In this document: positions 1-6,492 of the stretch, in pieces
Numbering within the stretch: the stretch's first letter is position 1
How the letters are laid out: every line of letters begins with the position of its first letter
DNA from: a virus
DNA length: 30,778 nt
Strand: one strand, 5' to 3'
Virus record (IMG/VR): IMGVR_UViG_3300004460_000348
Location: 1 to 30,778 of that record
Made by a program: the position numbers and the translations under genes
Notes under the pieces: generated by a model
What the model saw: only the letters and a program-made list of their open reading frames with translations
Database searches by the model: none
Told to the model about the DNA's origin: nothing

Positions 1-317
1 CCTGAAAAGAATTCAATCGACGAACCGAAGCCAGTGATTCGCAAATCGGATTTGTTGAATTCAAACAATCCTGACTTTGCCACGGCGCGTTCAAGTTCAG
101 CGAACACCTTCTTTCCTTGTTTGTAAACTGGTGTCACCCAAGCAATCGTACAACCTCGGTCATTGATTGCCCACCAAAGAAGTTGATTGATTCCGAGCAT
201 TGTCTTTCCGAACTGACGTCCGATGTTCAAAGCGAAATACTTTTCTTTCCCTTGGTTGATTGCTTGATGAATTTCAAGCTGGTGTTTGTGCGGTCGGTAA
301 CCTTTAATCGTTGACAT
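1..317 (-). CDS. terL: Terminase large subunit, N-terminal part (continues at right end of window)
   Basis: This is the ATPase half of the packaging motor that pumps DNA into the prohead. From the ATG at 317 the frame reads 105 residues to the window edge and includes the Walker A motif GRQFGKT at residues 33-39. The last two bases (GG) join the final base of the window (T on the minus strand) to complete a Gly codon. The frame then continues as ERPDNIRGN into the Walker B region at 30717-30738. The start overlaps the end of the upstream TerS-like gene by 14 bases, a normal TerS-TerL coupling. The whole protein would be 400 residues, at the short end for the family. Walker A and the perfect in-frame junction are seen directly. 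The function follows from the family. Confidence 0.93.
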   Translation of the reverse strand, partial: MSTIKGYRPHKHQLEIHQAINQGKEKYFALNIGRQFGKTMLGINQLLWWAINDRGCTIAWVTPVYKQGKKVFAELERAVAKSGLFEFNKSDLRITGFGSSIEFFS

Positions 318-711
318 CGAAATCGAACTTGTCCACGGTGCGCGTTTCGACTTGCTGTCGGTCGTGCATTCCTAATTTGTTCTTCGCATAGAAAATCCCT
401 TTACCTTCATTCGCCACGATGTCACGCGCTAACGCATTGAAGTCGTTGTCAATTGTTTTTATAGTGTACGACAATGGATGTGATTCGTCCTTCATTGCGT
501 CGTACCAGTTCGTTCGTGAATAGAAATCAAAGTGTTCCCGGCGAAGCCAGTGAAGAAGGAAATACGACACGGTCGGAATGTGTCTTTCCTTGACTTGTTT
601 AACGCCTGAATTCGTCGCGATTTCTTTTGTCGAAGAAATACAAAAGTCGCAATAACGATAAGCCATTTCAAGCAATTCATCTTTGTCGATGTTGCGGTGT
701 TTGTTTGCCAT
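304..711 (-). CDS. terS: Putative terminase small subunit
   Basis: A 135-residue protein directly upstream of terL and overlapping it by 14 bases. TerS proteins recognise phage DNA and present it to TerL for packaging. Support is the position plus a C-terminal stretch (IVANEGKGIFYAKNKLGM) that resembles the end of Bacteroidota-type small terminases, where a helix is followed by an xGIFxAKxxLG pattern. The central part is helical and basic-acidic mixed, compatible with an oligomerising DNA-binding protein. I chose the ATG at 711 (MANKHRN) over an in-frame ATG at 780, because the longer version would overlap the HAD gene by 50 bases and adds a non-conserved-looking stretch. Function is inferred from context more than from a strong motif. 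Confidence 0.72.
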   Translation of the reverse strand: MANKHRNIDKDELLEMAYRYCDFCISSTKEIATNSGVKQVKERHIPTVSYFLLHWLRREHFDFYSRTNWYDAMKDESHPLSYTIKTIDNDFNALARDIVANEGKGIFYAKNKLGMHDRQQVETRTVDKFDFDVND

Positions 712-730
712 AGATATAGTTTCCCTTTTA

Positions 731-1156
731 TTATGTAATCTTGTTCGAAAACAACCGACCGATTGAACCAAGTAAATCAATCACGTCTTTGTTGTTATCA
801 TAATGAATTGAAATGTTCAGTTCCTTAATCTTTTCAACCTTCGCTTTGTTTGAACCAGTCGCAATGATTCGGCTGCGTTCGATTCCTTTGAATTTGATTC
901 CTGAAGCGCTTGAACGCGCCGTAATGATATAAACGTCCGCGCCCTTGTCGATGAATGATTGAATCAATTCTTTTCCTTTCTTTGTTGATCCAGTTCCGTC
1001 CCAATCGAATGACACGCGTTCAGGTGCGAATTGTGTCACACACACAGCGTATCTTTGCGTTTCGTCAGTATATTCGATTTTCATTTTTTCGTCGGACATA
1101 CAACGTTCAATGAAGTTATTTTCAGGTTCGTTCGGTGTTGGTGTTGGTATAGGCAT
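731..1156 (-). CDS. HAD-superfamily phosphatase-like protein
   Basis: A 141-residue protein with the four small-HAD signatures in order. Motif I is DWDGT at 51-55 (nucleophile and acid-base Asp). Motif II is the Thr in IITARS at about 79. A Lys-rich helix NKAKVEKIKEL follows at about 103-113, and the acidic motif IV is HYDNNKD at about 118-124. Enzymes of this size often act as 3'-phosphatases on nucleic acid ends or on small phosphorylated metabolites; the substrate cannot be told from sequence. The first ~25 residues are Pro/Thr/Asn-rich, and an internal Met at residue 20 (MSDEK) is an alternative start. It sits 2 bases after the glycosyltransferase and 19 before TerS, so it may belong to either a DNA-end-processing or a sugar-phosphate context. 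Confidence 0.75.
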   Translation of the reverse strand: MPIPTPTPNEPENNFIERCMSDEKMKIEYTDETQRYAVCVTQFAPERVSFDWDGTGSTKKGKELIQSFIDKGADVYIITARSSASGIKFKGIERSRIIATGSNKAKVEKIKELNISIHYDNNKDVIDLLGSIGRLFSNKIT

Positions 1157-1158
1157 TT

Positions 1159-1779
1159 TTATAGTTTTTCAAGTGATTTGAATTTATTGAAAGGTGTCAT
1201 TCCTTCGCCGTCTTTGATGTCAACCAACAAAAGACCGTTTTCCTTCAGCGAAGTGACATGAACTTTTCCTTTCGCTTGTTGAACGCGTTGCCACGAAATC
1301 TTGTCAAGTCCCCGGTCACGCGCCACGTCGAAAAGATTCCATTTGATACATTCAAGGAATTTTCGTGAATACACTTTGCCAGCACCACACGGTTCACCTT
1401 TGCGATTGTTCGTGTAACCTGACCAGTAATGAAGCGCGCCTTCGTGCTGAAAATAAATGTCTTTGAATCCAATCATGTCGAATTCAGGAATGGTGCGTTC
1501 AACGTAACGAAGGAACGCTTCGTCAATGTAGTCGTCGGAACCTAACAAGATGACCGCGTCGAATTCGATTTGTTCCAGTGTTCGAATTGCCATGTTCCAT
1601 TTGTACGACAGCGGTGAATTTTGATATTTCGCCATTGCGAAAATGTCTTGACCTTCAAGGAACGCGCCGTCTTCGTCGGTGCTGTAAATGAAGACCTTGT
1701 CGATGAATGGCATTCTTTGAATACATTCCTGAACGGTGTTGTGTCGTCCGTGCATTGCGGTGACGGTGATTATTTTCAT
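1159..1779 (-). CDS. Glycosyltransferase family 2/GT-A-like protein
   Basis: A 206-residue protein likely to transfer a sugar from a nucleotide-sugar. The N-terminus (MKIITVTAMHGRH) resembles the first beta strand of GT-A enzymes. The stretch AVILLGSDDYI at about 75-85 looks like the metal-binding DxD region of family 2 enzymes. There is no membrane helix, so it is probably cytoplasmic. Its ATG overlaps the stop of the upstream 52-residue gene (ATGA). With the hexapeptide acyltransferase just upstream it suggests a small glycan-modifying cassette. The target could be virion protein, phage DNA or a host surface glycan; nothing in the sequence decides between them. Confidence 0.75.
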   Translation of the reverse strand: MKIITVTAMHGRHNTVQECIQRMPFIDKVFIYSTDEDGAFLEGQDIFAMAKYQNSPLSYKWNMAIRTLEQIEFDAVILLGSDDYIDEAFLRYVERTIPEFDMIGFKDIYFQHEGALHYWSGYTNNRKGEPCGAGKVYSRKFLECIKWNLFDVARDRGLDKISWQRVQQAKGKVHVTSLKENGLLLVDIKDGEGMTPFNKFKSLEKL

Positions 1780-1934
1780 TTTTGTTGTGTTACGTTGTAA
1801 GCGTGAATAAGCATTGACAATTGTCGTGAATCGAACATGACTGAATTCAAGTCAATTTTCACCTTGCGATTCTTTTTTTCTAAAATGAACCTTTCGACCG
1901 CTAAACACATTTCGTGGATTTCCCTACCGTTCAT
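1776..1934 (-). CDS. Small 52-residue hypothetical protein between acyltransferase and glycosyltransferase
   Basis: This short frame (starts MNGREIHEMCLAVERF, ends AYNVTQQK) exactly fills the gap between the acyltransferase and the glycosyltransferase. Both its ends are ATGA overlaps: its ATG at 1934 overlaps the acyltransferase stop and its TGA overlaps the glycosyltransferase start. That double coupling is strong evidence that it is translated. It is charged, with an amphipathic helix and no recognised motif. I do not recognise a family. Confidence 0.7.
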   Translation of the reverse strand: MNGREIHEMCLAVERFILEKKNRKVKIDLNSVMFDSRQLSMLIHAYNVTQQK

Positions 1935-2413
1935 TTGTTGTTGCTTCTTATTATTCGTGCTGGATTGCCAACCAAGACGGTGTTTGGTTCAAGCGGTGTT
2001 TTCTTTGTTATGACAGCGGACATTCCGACCATACATTTCGAAGGTATCGTGACGCGCTGGTGAATCGTTACGTTCATTCCGATGTTCGTGTCTTGGTGTA
2101 TTTCAACGAAGCCACCGATGACAGCGTGCGGTGAAATCGTGACATCCTTGTGAATGATTGAATCGTGTCCGATGTGAACGGTCTTCATTATGTAAGCGCC
2201 GTCGTCAATGATTGTCGGTCGTTGTGATCCAGCGTCGATTGTTGCATGACCATGAATCGTCACGTTGTTTCCGATGACCACACCGAATCCCTTTTGACCT
2301 TCGTGTCGTTTGGATTCCGCTGGTGCGCCGATTATGCAAAACGCACCGATTGTGACGTTGTGACCAATCGTGACACCCGGATAAATTATTGCTGTTTCGT
2401 GGATTTCAACCAT
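1931..2413 (-). CDS. Left-handed beta-helix (hexapeptide repeat) acyltransferase
   Basis: A 160-residue protein built almost wholly of imperfect [LIV]-G-x-x-x-x repeats (for example IYPGVTIGHNVTIG near the start and IHKDVTISPHAVIGG in the middle), which fold into a left-handed parallel beta helix. It ends in VLVGNPARII, the typical closing motif of acetyl-CoA-dependent O- or N-acetyltransferases of the NeuD/LpxA-like superfamily. Such trimeric enzymes acetylate sugars or sugar nucleotides in the cytoplasm. It lies two genes upstream of the glycosyltransferase and overlaps the upstream gene by 28 bases. An unusual loop (AESKRHEGQKGFG, residues about 32-44) interrupts the repeats. The family is clear; the acceptor is unknown. 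Confidence 0.85.
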   Translation of the reverse strand: MVEIHETAIIYPGVTIGHNVTIGAFCIIGAPAESKRHEGQKGFGVVIGNNVTIHGHATIDAGSQRPTIIDDGAYIMKTVHIGHDSIIHKDVTISPHAVIGGFVEIHQDTNIGMNVTIHQRVTIPSKCMVGMSAVITKKTPLEPNTVLVGNPARIIRSNNK

Positions 2414-2769
2414 TCTTCAATGTCTTGTCGTGTTGTTGTTCTTGTTGCTTTGAATCCAAGTTGATTCGCTTCGCGTCGAAGTTCGCCGAACGTCTTTTGT
2501 TTCGTTCCGACAAAGTGAAGTTTCGGCGGTTGTTCCTTCATGTGCGGTTCATTGTTTTGTTCACGCACCGCTGGACGAATCTTGTCTTTGTTTTGGTTCA
2601 GCTTGTCCATTGCGATTCGAACACACGTTGCGCACGCTTTGTTCAGTTTGCCGAATCCAAGCGCTTTGTAATGAACGCAAAGTTCTTCTTTCAAGGTGTC
2701 GTCAAGATTCGCATATCGGTGACGCCCAAAGTTTTCAAGCTGGTGTCGAAGTCCGTTACTTATATTCAT
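2386..2769 (-). CDS. Conserved-type phage protein with C-terminal HeH/SAP-like helices
   Basis: A 127-residue soluble protein. The first half has a helical, Cys-containing motif (ALGFGKLNKACATCVRIAM) seen in small Bacteroidota phage proteins of unknown role. The last ~38 residues (starting KTFGELRREANQLGFKA and ending IEEWLKS) look like a short helix-extended loop-helix of the SAP/HeH type that often binds nucleic acid. The middle is Pro/Glu/Asn-rich and probably a linker. It overlaps genes on both sides, by 28 bases with the acyltransferase and 14 with the membrane protein. The function is not known; DNA binding is an inference from the C-terminal pattern only. Confidence 0.65.
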   Translation of the reverse strand: MNISNGLRHQLENFGRHRYANLDDTLKEELCVHYKALGFGKLNKACATCVRIAMDKLNQNKDKIRPAVREQNNEPHMKEQPPKLHFVGTKQKTFGELRREANQLGFKATRTTTRQDIEEWLKSTKQQ

Positions 2770-2959
2770 AAATCAAAATTAAATCGGAAATAAGATAGGC
2801 AACGAACGCAAATGGAATCATTGACCAATCGGTGAAAAGATAAATCGCCAGCGCCGACCAGAAGGACAAGCATGACTGACAATTGAATGGTTTGGTGTTC
2901 GGTAAATTAAAGGACATCAACGCCCTTGCAAGTGCTACCGCAATAATCGTGTAAATCAT
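2756..2959 (-). CDS. Small two-helix membrane protein with CxxC
   Basis: A 67-residue protein with a hydrophobic N-terminal helix (MIYTIIAVALARAL), a short polar stretch with a CxxC pair (NCQSCLSFW, about 26-34), and a second and perhaps third hydrophobic segment (ALAIYLF, IPFAFVAYLISDLILIY). It would sit in the inner membrane. It overlaps the end of the sigma-like gene by 53 bases if the ATG at 2959 is used; an internal ATG at 2917 shortens the overlap to 11 bases but loses the first helix. I recognise no family. Roles in superinfection exclusion or lysis timing would be guesses. Confidence 0.6.
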   Translation of the reverse strand: MIYTIIAVALARALMSFNLPNTKPFNCQSCLSFWSALAIYLFTDWSMIPFAFVAYLISDLILIYEYK

Positions 2960-3380
2960 TTTTGAATTGTTTTATTGTTTTGTGAATCGTGTCAAGTGAA
3001 ATCCCGGTCAATTCTTTGATGTCCCTGAAGGTCATTCCGCAAAGGTGCATTTTTGTGATTTCCTTGATGAATGGATCACCGTCGTTCGAATGAAGATAAG
3101 CGTCAAGCATTTCGCTGAATTCATTGTTCGAAGGTGAATCATGTGAATCAATTACGTCGTTGATTGCTTCGCCGTCGCTTCGATAAAGTCGCCAGAATTC
3201 CGAACGTTGCCAGTTCCATTGATTGTAAGCGAAGCGAGCGAAAACAGCTGGAATGTCGGAAACATGAAAGTCAAAGCGGTTCATGAGAATAAACACATGA
3301 CCAACCAAATCACCCTGAAGTTCGTGGTTCGAAGTAATTTTCCGAGCGATTTGATAAGCTTCATGTTTCCAGAATTCCAT
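2907..3380 (-). CDS. Sigma-70-like (ECF-type) RNA polymerase sigma factor
   Basis: A 157-residue protein laid out like a minimal two-domain sigma factor. The helical N-terminal part, about 5-66, resembles region 2 and is rich in Trp and aromatics (AYNQWNWQRSEFWRLY), as in the promoter-melting surface. An acidic linker follows. A C-terminal helix-turn-helix at about 103-146 (MTFRDIKELTGISLDTIHKTI) resembles region 4, which binds the -35/-33 element. It may redirect host RNA polymerase to phage promoters, most plausibly late ones, because very few host-type promoters are visible before the structural genes. It is transcribed together with recombination genes. Region 2 similarity is moderate, so a non-sigma DNA-binding regulator remains possible. 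Confidence 0.68.
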   Translation of the reverse strand: MEFWKHEAYQIARKITSNHELQGDLVGHVFILMNRFDFHVSDIPAVFARFAYNQWNWQRSEFWRLYRSDGEAINDVIDSHDSPSNNEFSEMLDAYLHSNDGDPFIKEITKMHLCGMTFRDIKELTGISLDTIHKTIKQFKNDLHDYCGSTCKGVDVL

Positions 3381-3384
3381 TTGA

Positions 3385-3594
3385 CTAAAGTATAAAATAA
3401 TTAAACCAAGCGATAAAAAATTCTTGACCGACTGGTTTTCCTTGCATGAATCGATAAAGCATTGAGTAATTTACCTTCATGTCTTCGGACAAGTGTTTCA
3501 TGTTGTAACGCTTATTCAATTTCGAAGTTGTCATCGTTCGCATATAGTCAACCACATTGTTATCATTAGAAAGGTAAATCGTCATCGTCTTCAT
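3385..3594 (-). CDS. Small helix-turn-helix-like protein (start uncertain)
   Basis: The frame ends at 3385 and overlaps the SSB-like gene at its 5' end. The C-terminal 30 residues (MKHLSEDMKVNYSMLYRFM) have the spacing of an XRE/Cro-type helix-turn-helix, suggesting a small DNA-binding regulator. Three starts are possible: 3594 (69 residues, 29-base overlap with the SSB-like gene), 3585, or 3543 (52 residues, no overlap, MRTMTTSKLNKRY). Longer versions of the frame upstream are shadows of the SSB-like gene. The function is inferred from a short motif only, and no operator can be tied to it, though the inverted repeats at 12239-12326 are candidates. Confidence 0.5.
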   Translation of the reverse strand: MKTMTIYLSNDNNVVDYMRTMTTSKLNKRYNMKHLSEDMKVNYSMLYRFMQGKPVGQEFFIAWFNYFIL

Positions 3595-3904
3595 TTGCTG
3601 GTGTTGGTGTTGTTTGTACTTGTTGACTTGACAGCGAGATTGACCACGCTTCGACGGTGTTGAAATACTTCGTGACACCTTCAGGTGAATTCCATTCACG
3701 ACCACGAAGGTTGTAACTGACTTCGACAAGGTCACCTTTGTTCAAGTTCGCGACAAGGTCACATTTGTCATTGACGACTTGAAAGGTCAAGAATTGTGGA
3801 AATTTTTCATCCAACGTTTTGATTGTGAAATCTTGTTTTCGGAATTTGTCCGAAATGATTTGTAAAGTTGTCACGTTGACAACCGTTCCTTTTTCTTTGC
3901 TCAT
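3566..3904 (-). CDS. SSB-like protein, DUF3127-type OB-fold
   Basis: A 112-residue protein whose beta-rich body (LTFQVVNDKCDLVANL and GDLVEVSYNLRGREW) matches the DUF3127-like OB-fold proteins that Bacteroidota phages carry in the place of a single-strand binding protein. The C-terminus is PANEDDDDLPF, the acidic tail ending in a hydrophobic residue that SSB proteins use to recruit replication and repair partners. It would coat single-stranded DNA during replication and ERF-driven annealing. It sits in the recombination operon, 2 bases after the upstream membrane protein gene. Confidence 0.85.
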   Translation of the reverse strand: MSKEKGTVVNVTTLQIISDKFRKQDFTIKTLDEKFPQFLTFQVVNDKCDLVANLNKGDLVEVSYNLRGREWNSPEGVTKYFNTVEAWSISLSSQQVQTTPTPANEDDDDLPF

Positions 3905-3906
3905 GT

Positions 3907-4155
3907 TTATTGTATTAAATTTATTACTATTAAAGCGCCGACGACGTAACCGAACGCCAGCGAAAAAGCCATTTTGATTCGTTCATTCCATTGTTTGCTT
4001 TCAACCATGTAGCCAGCAAAAGCCAACGACAAGAATGGCGCGATGAAAGCGAAAAACAACATTCCGATTGTGTTCTTGTCCGTGACGAAACGAATGTAAA
4101 ACGTCGAACATATTTCCAAGACAACCGCGGACGCGAAAATGATTGCGTATTTCAT
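3907..4155 (-). CDS. Small three-helix membrane protein
   Basis: An 82-residue protein with three hydrophobic segments: IIFASAVVLEICSTFYI near residues 4-20, IGMLFFAFIAPFLSLAFAGYM near 30-50, and FSLAFGYVVGALIVINLI near the end. A charged loop (ESKQWNERIK) separates the last two. It is probably an inner-membrane protein. Its start overlaps the upstream gene stop by ATGA, so it is translationally coupled. I do not recognise a family, and it is far from the lysis cassette, so a holin role is unlikely. Confidence 0.65.
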   Translation of the reverse strand: MKYAIIFASAVVLEICSTFYIRFVTDKNTIGMLFFAFIAPFLSLAFAGYMVESKQWNERIKMAFSLAFGYVVGALIVINLIQ

Positions 4156-4373
4156 TTGTTAAGGTTGATGTAATTTTCCCGAAGGATGTCGAAGAATTGT
4201 TCCCGGATTCGTTCAACGATTTTCCATTCCGCGTCGGTCAATTCCTCGTATTTCCAAAGCGTTCGAAGTTCGGTGTTGATTTCCCATAGGGCATTGTACA
4301 TCGCACTTGCATTGACCACCAAATCGAATTCGTGCTGGTCTTCAGGTAAGTTGAATTCAATGTTTGCTTTCAT
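4152..4373 (-). CDS. Conserved phage hypothetical protein, 73 residues
   Basis: The sequence (begins MKANIEFNLPEDQHEFDL, then NASAMYNALWEINTELRTLWKY) is of a type found in many phages as a short acidic protein of unknown function: a beta strand, a LPEDxxEF motif, an ALWxx helix and a C-terminal helix. It is likely soluble. It has an ATGA overlap with the downstream membrane protein gene and lies 30 bases after the stop of the upstream gene. The family pattern is recognised but no function is known. Confidence 0.75.
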   Translation of the reverse strand: MKANIEFNLPEDQHEFDLVVNASAMYNALWEINTELRTLWKYEELTDAEWKIVERIREQFFDILRENYINLNK

Positions 4374-4403
4374 ATCATTTTTATTTGATTAATGTGGCAA
4401 TTT

Positions 4404-4616
4404 TTACCCCTTATTATTGATTGATTTGTTAAAGGTTTCGGTATAGTATTGTTGACCGTCGTCAAGGTTAAAGTCAAGGTTTTCATACGCATTAACTATT
4501 TGTTCTTTTTCCATTTCACATGCCGTGTCAAGAATTTCAGCTACCCACGGCATATGTTCAGCCATTACCTTCAATTGAAGCTGTTCAATCAAGTAATTCG
4601 TTGCGGTTTGTTTCAT
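4404..4616 (-). CDS. Conserved-type small phage protein, 70 residues
   Basis: A small helical acidic protein. It has the pattern TAxxYLIEQLxLK, then CEMEKEQIVNAYE, then QQYYTETFNK, which is a common short protein of Bacteroidota phages placed next to recombination genes. No catalytic residues or membrane segments are visible. Its start overlaps the end of the exonuclease gene by 4 bases (ATGA). The role is unknown; the fixed neighbourhood suggests an accessory of DNA metabolism. Confidence 0.7.
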   Translation of the reverse strand: MKQTATNYLIEQLQLKVMAEHMPWVAEILDTACEMEKEQIVNAYENLDFNLDDGQQYYTETFNKSINNKG

Positions 4617-5233
4617 TTGTTATTCAATTTATTTATTCTTTCAATATAGTATTCCGTTGCCAGCTGACAACGTTCAATCATTTGTTGTTCCAGTTCCATG
4701 TCACGTTCAAAAAATATCGACGTGATTCGCTTCGCTGGATCAATGTGGTCAACCTTGTGAAGTGTTTTGTCATCGTATTGTGTAAGGAATTCGTCCCACG
4801 TTGACACCATGCAATAAACAAGTTCAAATTCAGGTTTGTCGTAAAGATACATATACGCACGACCTTGCCATTCATATTCTTTCGCGTCGATGTCCTCAGG
4901 CAATTCCGGGAATGTGTCAAGCGACCAGCTTGTTTTGATGTCAATTATTGATGACACCGTGACAATGTCACATTCACCAGTCATGAAGTCGTTTGTTTTG
5001 CGAACATCGTTTTTCTTGAAATCTTCGAATCGAACCGCGTTTAATAGTTGCATCGATTCCAGTTCTTGATTCGTTCCTTTTTCAAGATAACGATTCACCA
5101 GCGGTGACGTATAACCGAAGAAATCTTCTTTAGCGATTTGATTAATATAACTTTTCGCCGTTTGTGACAAGACATCCGTTTTCGAACGGGACGTTGTCAT
5201 GAGTTTACCCATTTGTGAAGCACGCCATTTCAT
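4613..5233 (-). CDS. YqaJ/lambda-exonuclease-like recombinase nuclease, PD-(D/E)XK
   Basis: A 206-residue nuclease. The core is GECDIVTVSSIIDIKTSW at about 86-103: Asp89, then Asp98-Ile-Lys100, the D...(D/E)xK active site of the lambda-exonuclease/YqaJ family. Upstream Glu residues near 51-58 (EKGTNQELE) fit the conserved acid of the first helix. Such enzymes chew 5' ends at double-strand breaks and leave 3' single strands that the ERF annealing protein pairs. The erf-like gene is one gene upstream in the same operon, which supports a two-part Red-like recombination system. The family usually has about 200-230 residues, so this looks full length. Confidence 0.85.
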   Translation of the reverse strand: MKWRASQMGKLMTTSRSKTDVLSQTAKSYINQIAKEDFFGYTSPLVNRYLEKGTNQELESMQLLNAVRFEDFKKNDVRKTNDFMTGECDIVTVSSIIDIKTSWSLDTFPELPEDIDAKEYEWQGRAYMYLYDKPEFELVYCMVSTWDEFLTQYDDKTLHKVDHIDPAKRITSIFFERDMELEQQMIERCQLATEYYIERINKLNNK

Positions 5234-5433
5234 AATTCTAATAAGTTTAATTTAACATGAGACCAAAAAATGAAGTCACGCGATTTGATGTCAACGTCCT
5301 TCATTAATTCCTGAACAAGAATCAACGCGCACGATTTCCTTGCCATGAATGTTTTCACCTTCGAATCGTATTCGATGAATTCAAACAAGTCAAACAAATA
5401 ACTTGCGCGTTCTTCAGCTGTCATTTCTTTCAT
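5230..5433 (-). CDS. Small hypothetical protein, 67 residues
   Basis: An acidic helical protein (MKEMTAEERASYLFDLFEFI at the start, then KSCALILVQELMKDV) lying between the ERF-like and exonuclease genes with 4-base overlaps on both sides. Proteins of this pattern (ERASYLFD, then a hydrophobic helix, then a Trp near the end) recur in Bacteroidota phages without a known function. The coupling suggests co-expression with the recombination pair. There is no membrane segment or metal motif. Confidence 0.7.
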   Translation of the reverse strand: MKEMTAEERASYLFDLFEFIEYDSKVKTFMARKSCALILVQELMKDVDIKSRDFIFWSHVKLNLLEL

Positions 5434-5978
5434 TTGTTTAACAATGGATGTTTCGCTTGTTCTTCAGTCAACGAATAAGTTGCTTTCAATTTTTCAATTG
5501 TAAACTTACCTTGTTGAATTGCGTCAAGCGCGTTGATGAATCGATTGTTGTCAAGTGTCGGTTTCGTCGTTGGCTTCGAAGCTTCGTTTCCGTCGTCGTC
5601 AATTGACTGAAGCGACAAAAGTGACTGAAGCGTTCCACGACGAAAATAGGTTATGCACGCCAGCGTTTTTTGTGGATCAACGATGTTGACTGGAATTTCC
5701 ATGCAAGATTCAATTGATTCTCCTGAATCGATGTCAATGATTTGTGTGAAGACAAGATTCGCTTTGACTGGTTGCAAAAGAATCAATCCATTCGCCAACA
5801 ATATCGGTTCAACCGTTTCCAGCAATGAATTGATGTCAGCGTATGTTTTTTTGAAATGTGGATTCGTCGCGTTCTTCGCTACCTTTCCGATGTGTTGCTT
5901 CGCTTGATGAAGCTTGTGAAACAATCCTTTCGGTGTTTCAGGTGTGACCTCGTCGGTCGTTTTTCTTGTTGTCGCCAT
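5430..5978 (-). CDS. erf: ERF-family single-strand annealing recombinase
   Basis: A 182-residue protein. Residues about 36-56 (ATNPHFKKTYADINSLLET) match the conserved NPxFKxxYAxLxxLLexV block of ERF proteins. Residues 111-130 (YFRRGTLQSLLSLQSIDDDG) match the second ERF signature ending in DDDGN. It promotes annealing of complementary single strands, feeding on 3' tails made by the nearby YqaJ-like exonuclease. The C-terminal ~40 residues are a separate small helical segment (EKLKATYSLTEEQAKHPL). It is the first gene after a promoter-like sequence at 6001-6034, so it may lead a transcript. Confidence 0.9.
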   Translation of the reverse strand: MATTRKTTDEVTPETPKGLFHKLHQAKQHIGKVAKNATNPHFKKTYADINSLLETVEPILLANGLILLQPVKANLVFTQIIDIDSGESIESCMEIPVNIVDPQKTLACITYFRRGTLQSLLSLQSIDDDGNEASKPTTKPTLDNNRFINALDAIQQGKFTIEKLKATYSLTEEQAKHPLLNK

Positions 5979-6000
5979 AATTAATTGTTTTAAGTTTCAC

Positions 6001-6034
6001 CAAAGATAAACAAAGTTTTCATTCGTAAAACAAA
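6001..6034 (-). promoter_or_regulatory. Bacteroidota-type promoter-like sequence upstream of erf
   Basis: On the minus strand the 58-base gap between the nuclease and erf genes reads TTTG (6034-6031), 22 bases, then TATCTTTG (6008-6001). This fits the TTG-N17-23-TAnnTTTG pattern described for flavobacterial and Bacteroides housekeeping promoters. A start point near 5996 would leave a leader of about 18 bases before the erf ATG at 5978. The spacing is at the long end of the known range. The match is by eye. Confidence 0.55.
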
Positions 6035-6036
6035 AT

Positions 6037-6492
6037 TCAATTATTTTTAACAAATTCATCAAACCATTCCACGAAGGTGTCGAAGTCACGCGAAATCATG
6101 TACACACCACCAGCGCGTTCGATTGATTCTTGGTATCGCTTTTGTGCGTCGCTTTGACGGTCTTTACCGACCTTAACTTCAATCTTTACTGAACGTCCAC
6201 GAATAGTCGCTGAAATGTCAGCTGAACCAGCCGTGGTTGTTCCCTTCGTCCACGTCACACCGATAAGTTTTCCGTCCGTTCGTTTGTTTTCCCTTGCGAC
6301 ACCCATTGTGTTGATTCTTTCCGCTTGGTAGCCGTTGAACTGGATGAACGATGTGATTGCCTTGGTCAATCCATTTGCGGTCTTGTCGTCCCATTTTTTC
6401 TTGACGAAGTAATCTTCAGGAAATGAAGGATGTCTTTCGATGTCATTCGCCAGCTTCAGCGCGTCAAGTCGTTGTTTGTTTTCTTTTTTCAT
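6037..6492 (-). CDS. VRR-NUC/PD-(D/E)XK nuclease-like protein
   Basis: A 151-residue protein. The C-terminal half has GSADISATIRG followed by KIEVKVGKDRQSDAQKRYQE, the D...ExK plus Q-rich helix pattern of VRR-NUC and Holliday-junction-resolvase-like nucleases (Asp in GSAD, Glu-Val-Lys in IEVKVG, Gln in SDAQ). It then closes with AGGVYMISRDFDTFVEWF. Phage versions resolve branched DNA before packaging. The first ~40 residues are basic and helical. It overlaps the methyltransferase stop by one base (TAATG) and ends just before the promoter-like sequence in front of erf. Confidence 0.8.
   Translation of the reverse strand: MKKENKQRLDALKLANDIERHPSFPEDYFVKKKWDDKTANGLTKAITSFIQFNGYQAERINTMGVARENKRTDGKLIGVTWTKGTTTAGSADISATIRGRSVKIEVKVGKDRQSDAQKRYQESIERAGGVYMISRDFDTFVEWFDEFVKNN

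Noticed and set aside
304-780. Longer TerS version starting at 780
   Set aside because: The added 23 residues overlap the HAD gene by about 50 bases and look like shadow sequence; the ATG at 711 gives a clean start.
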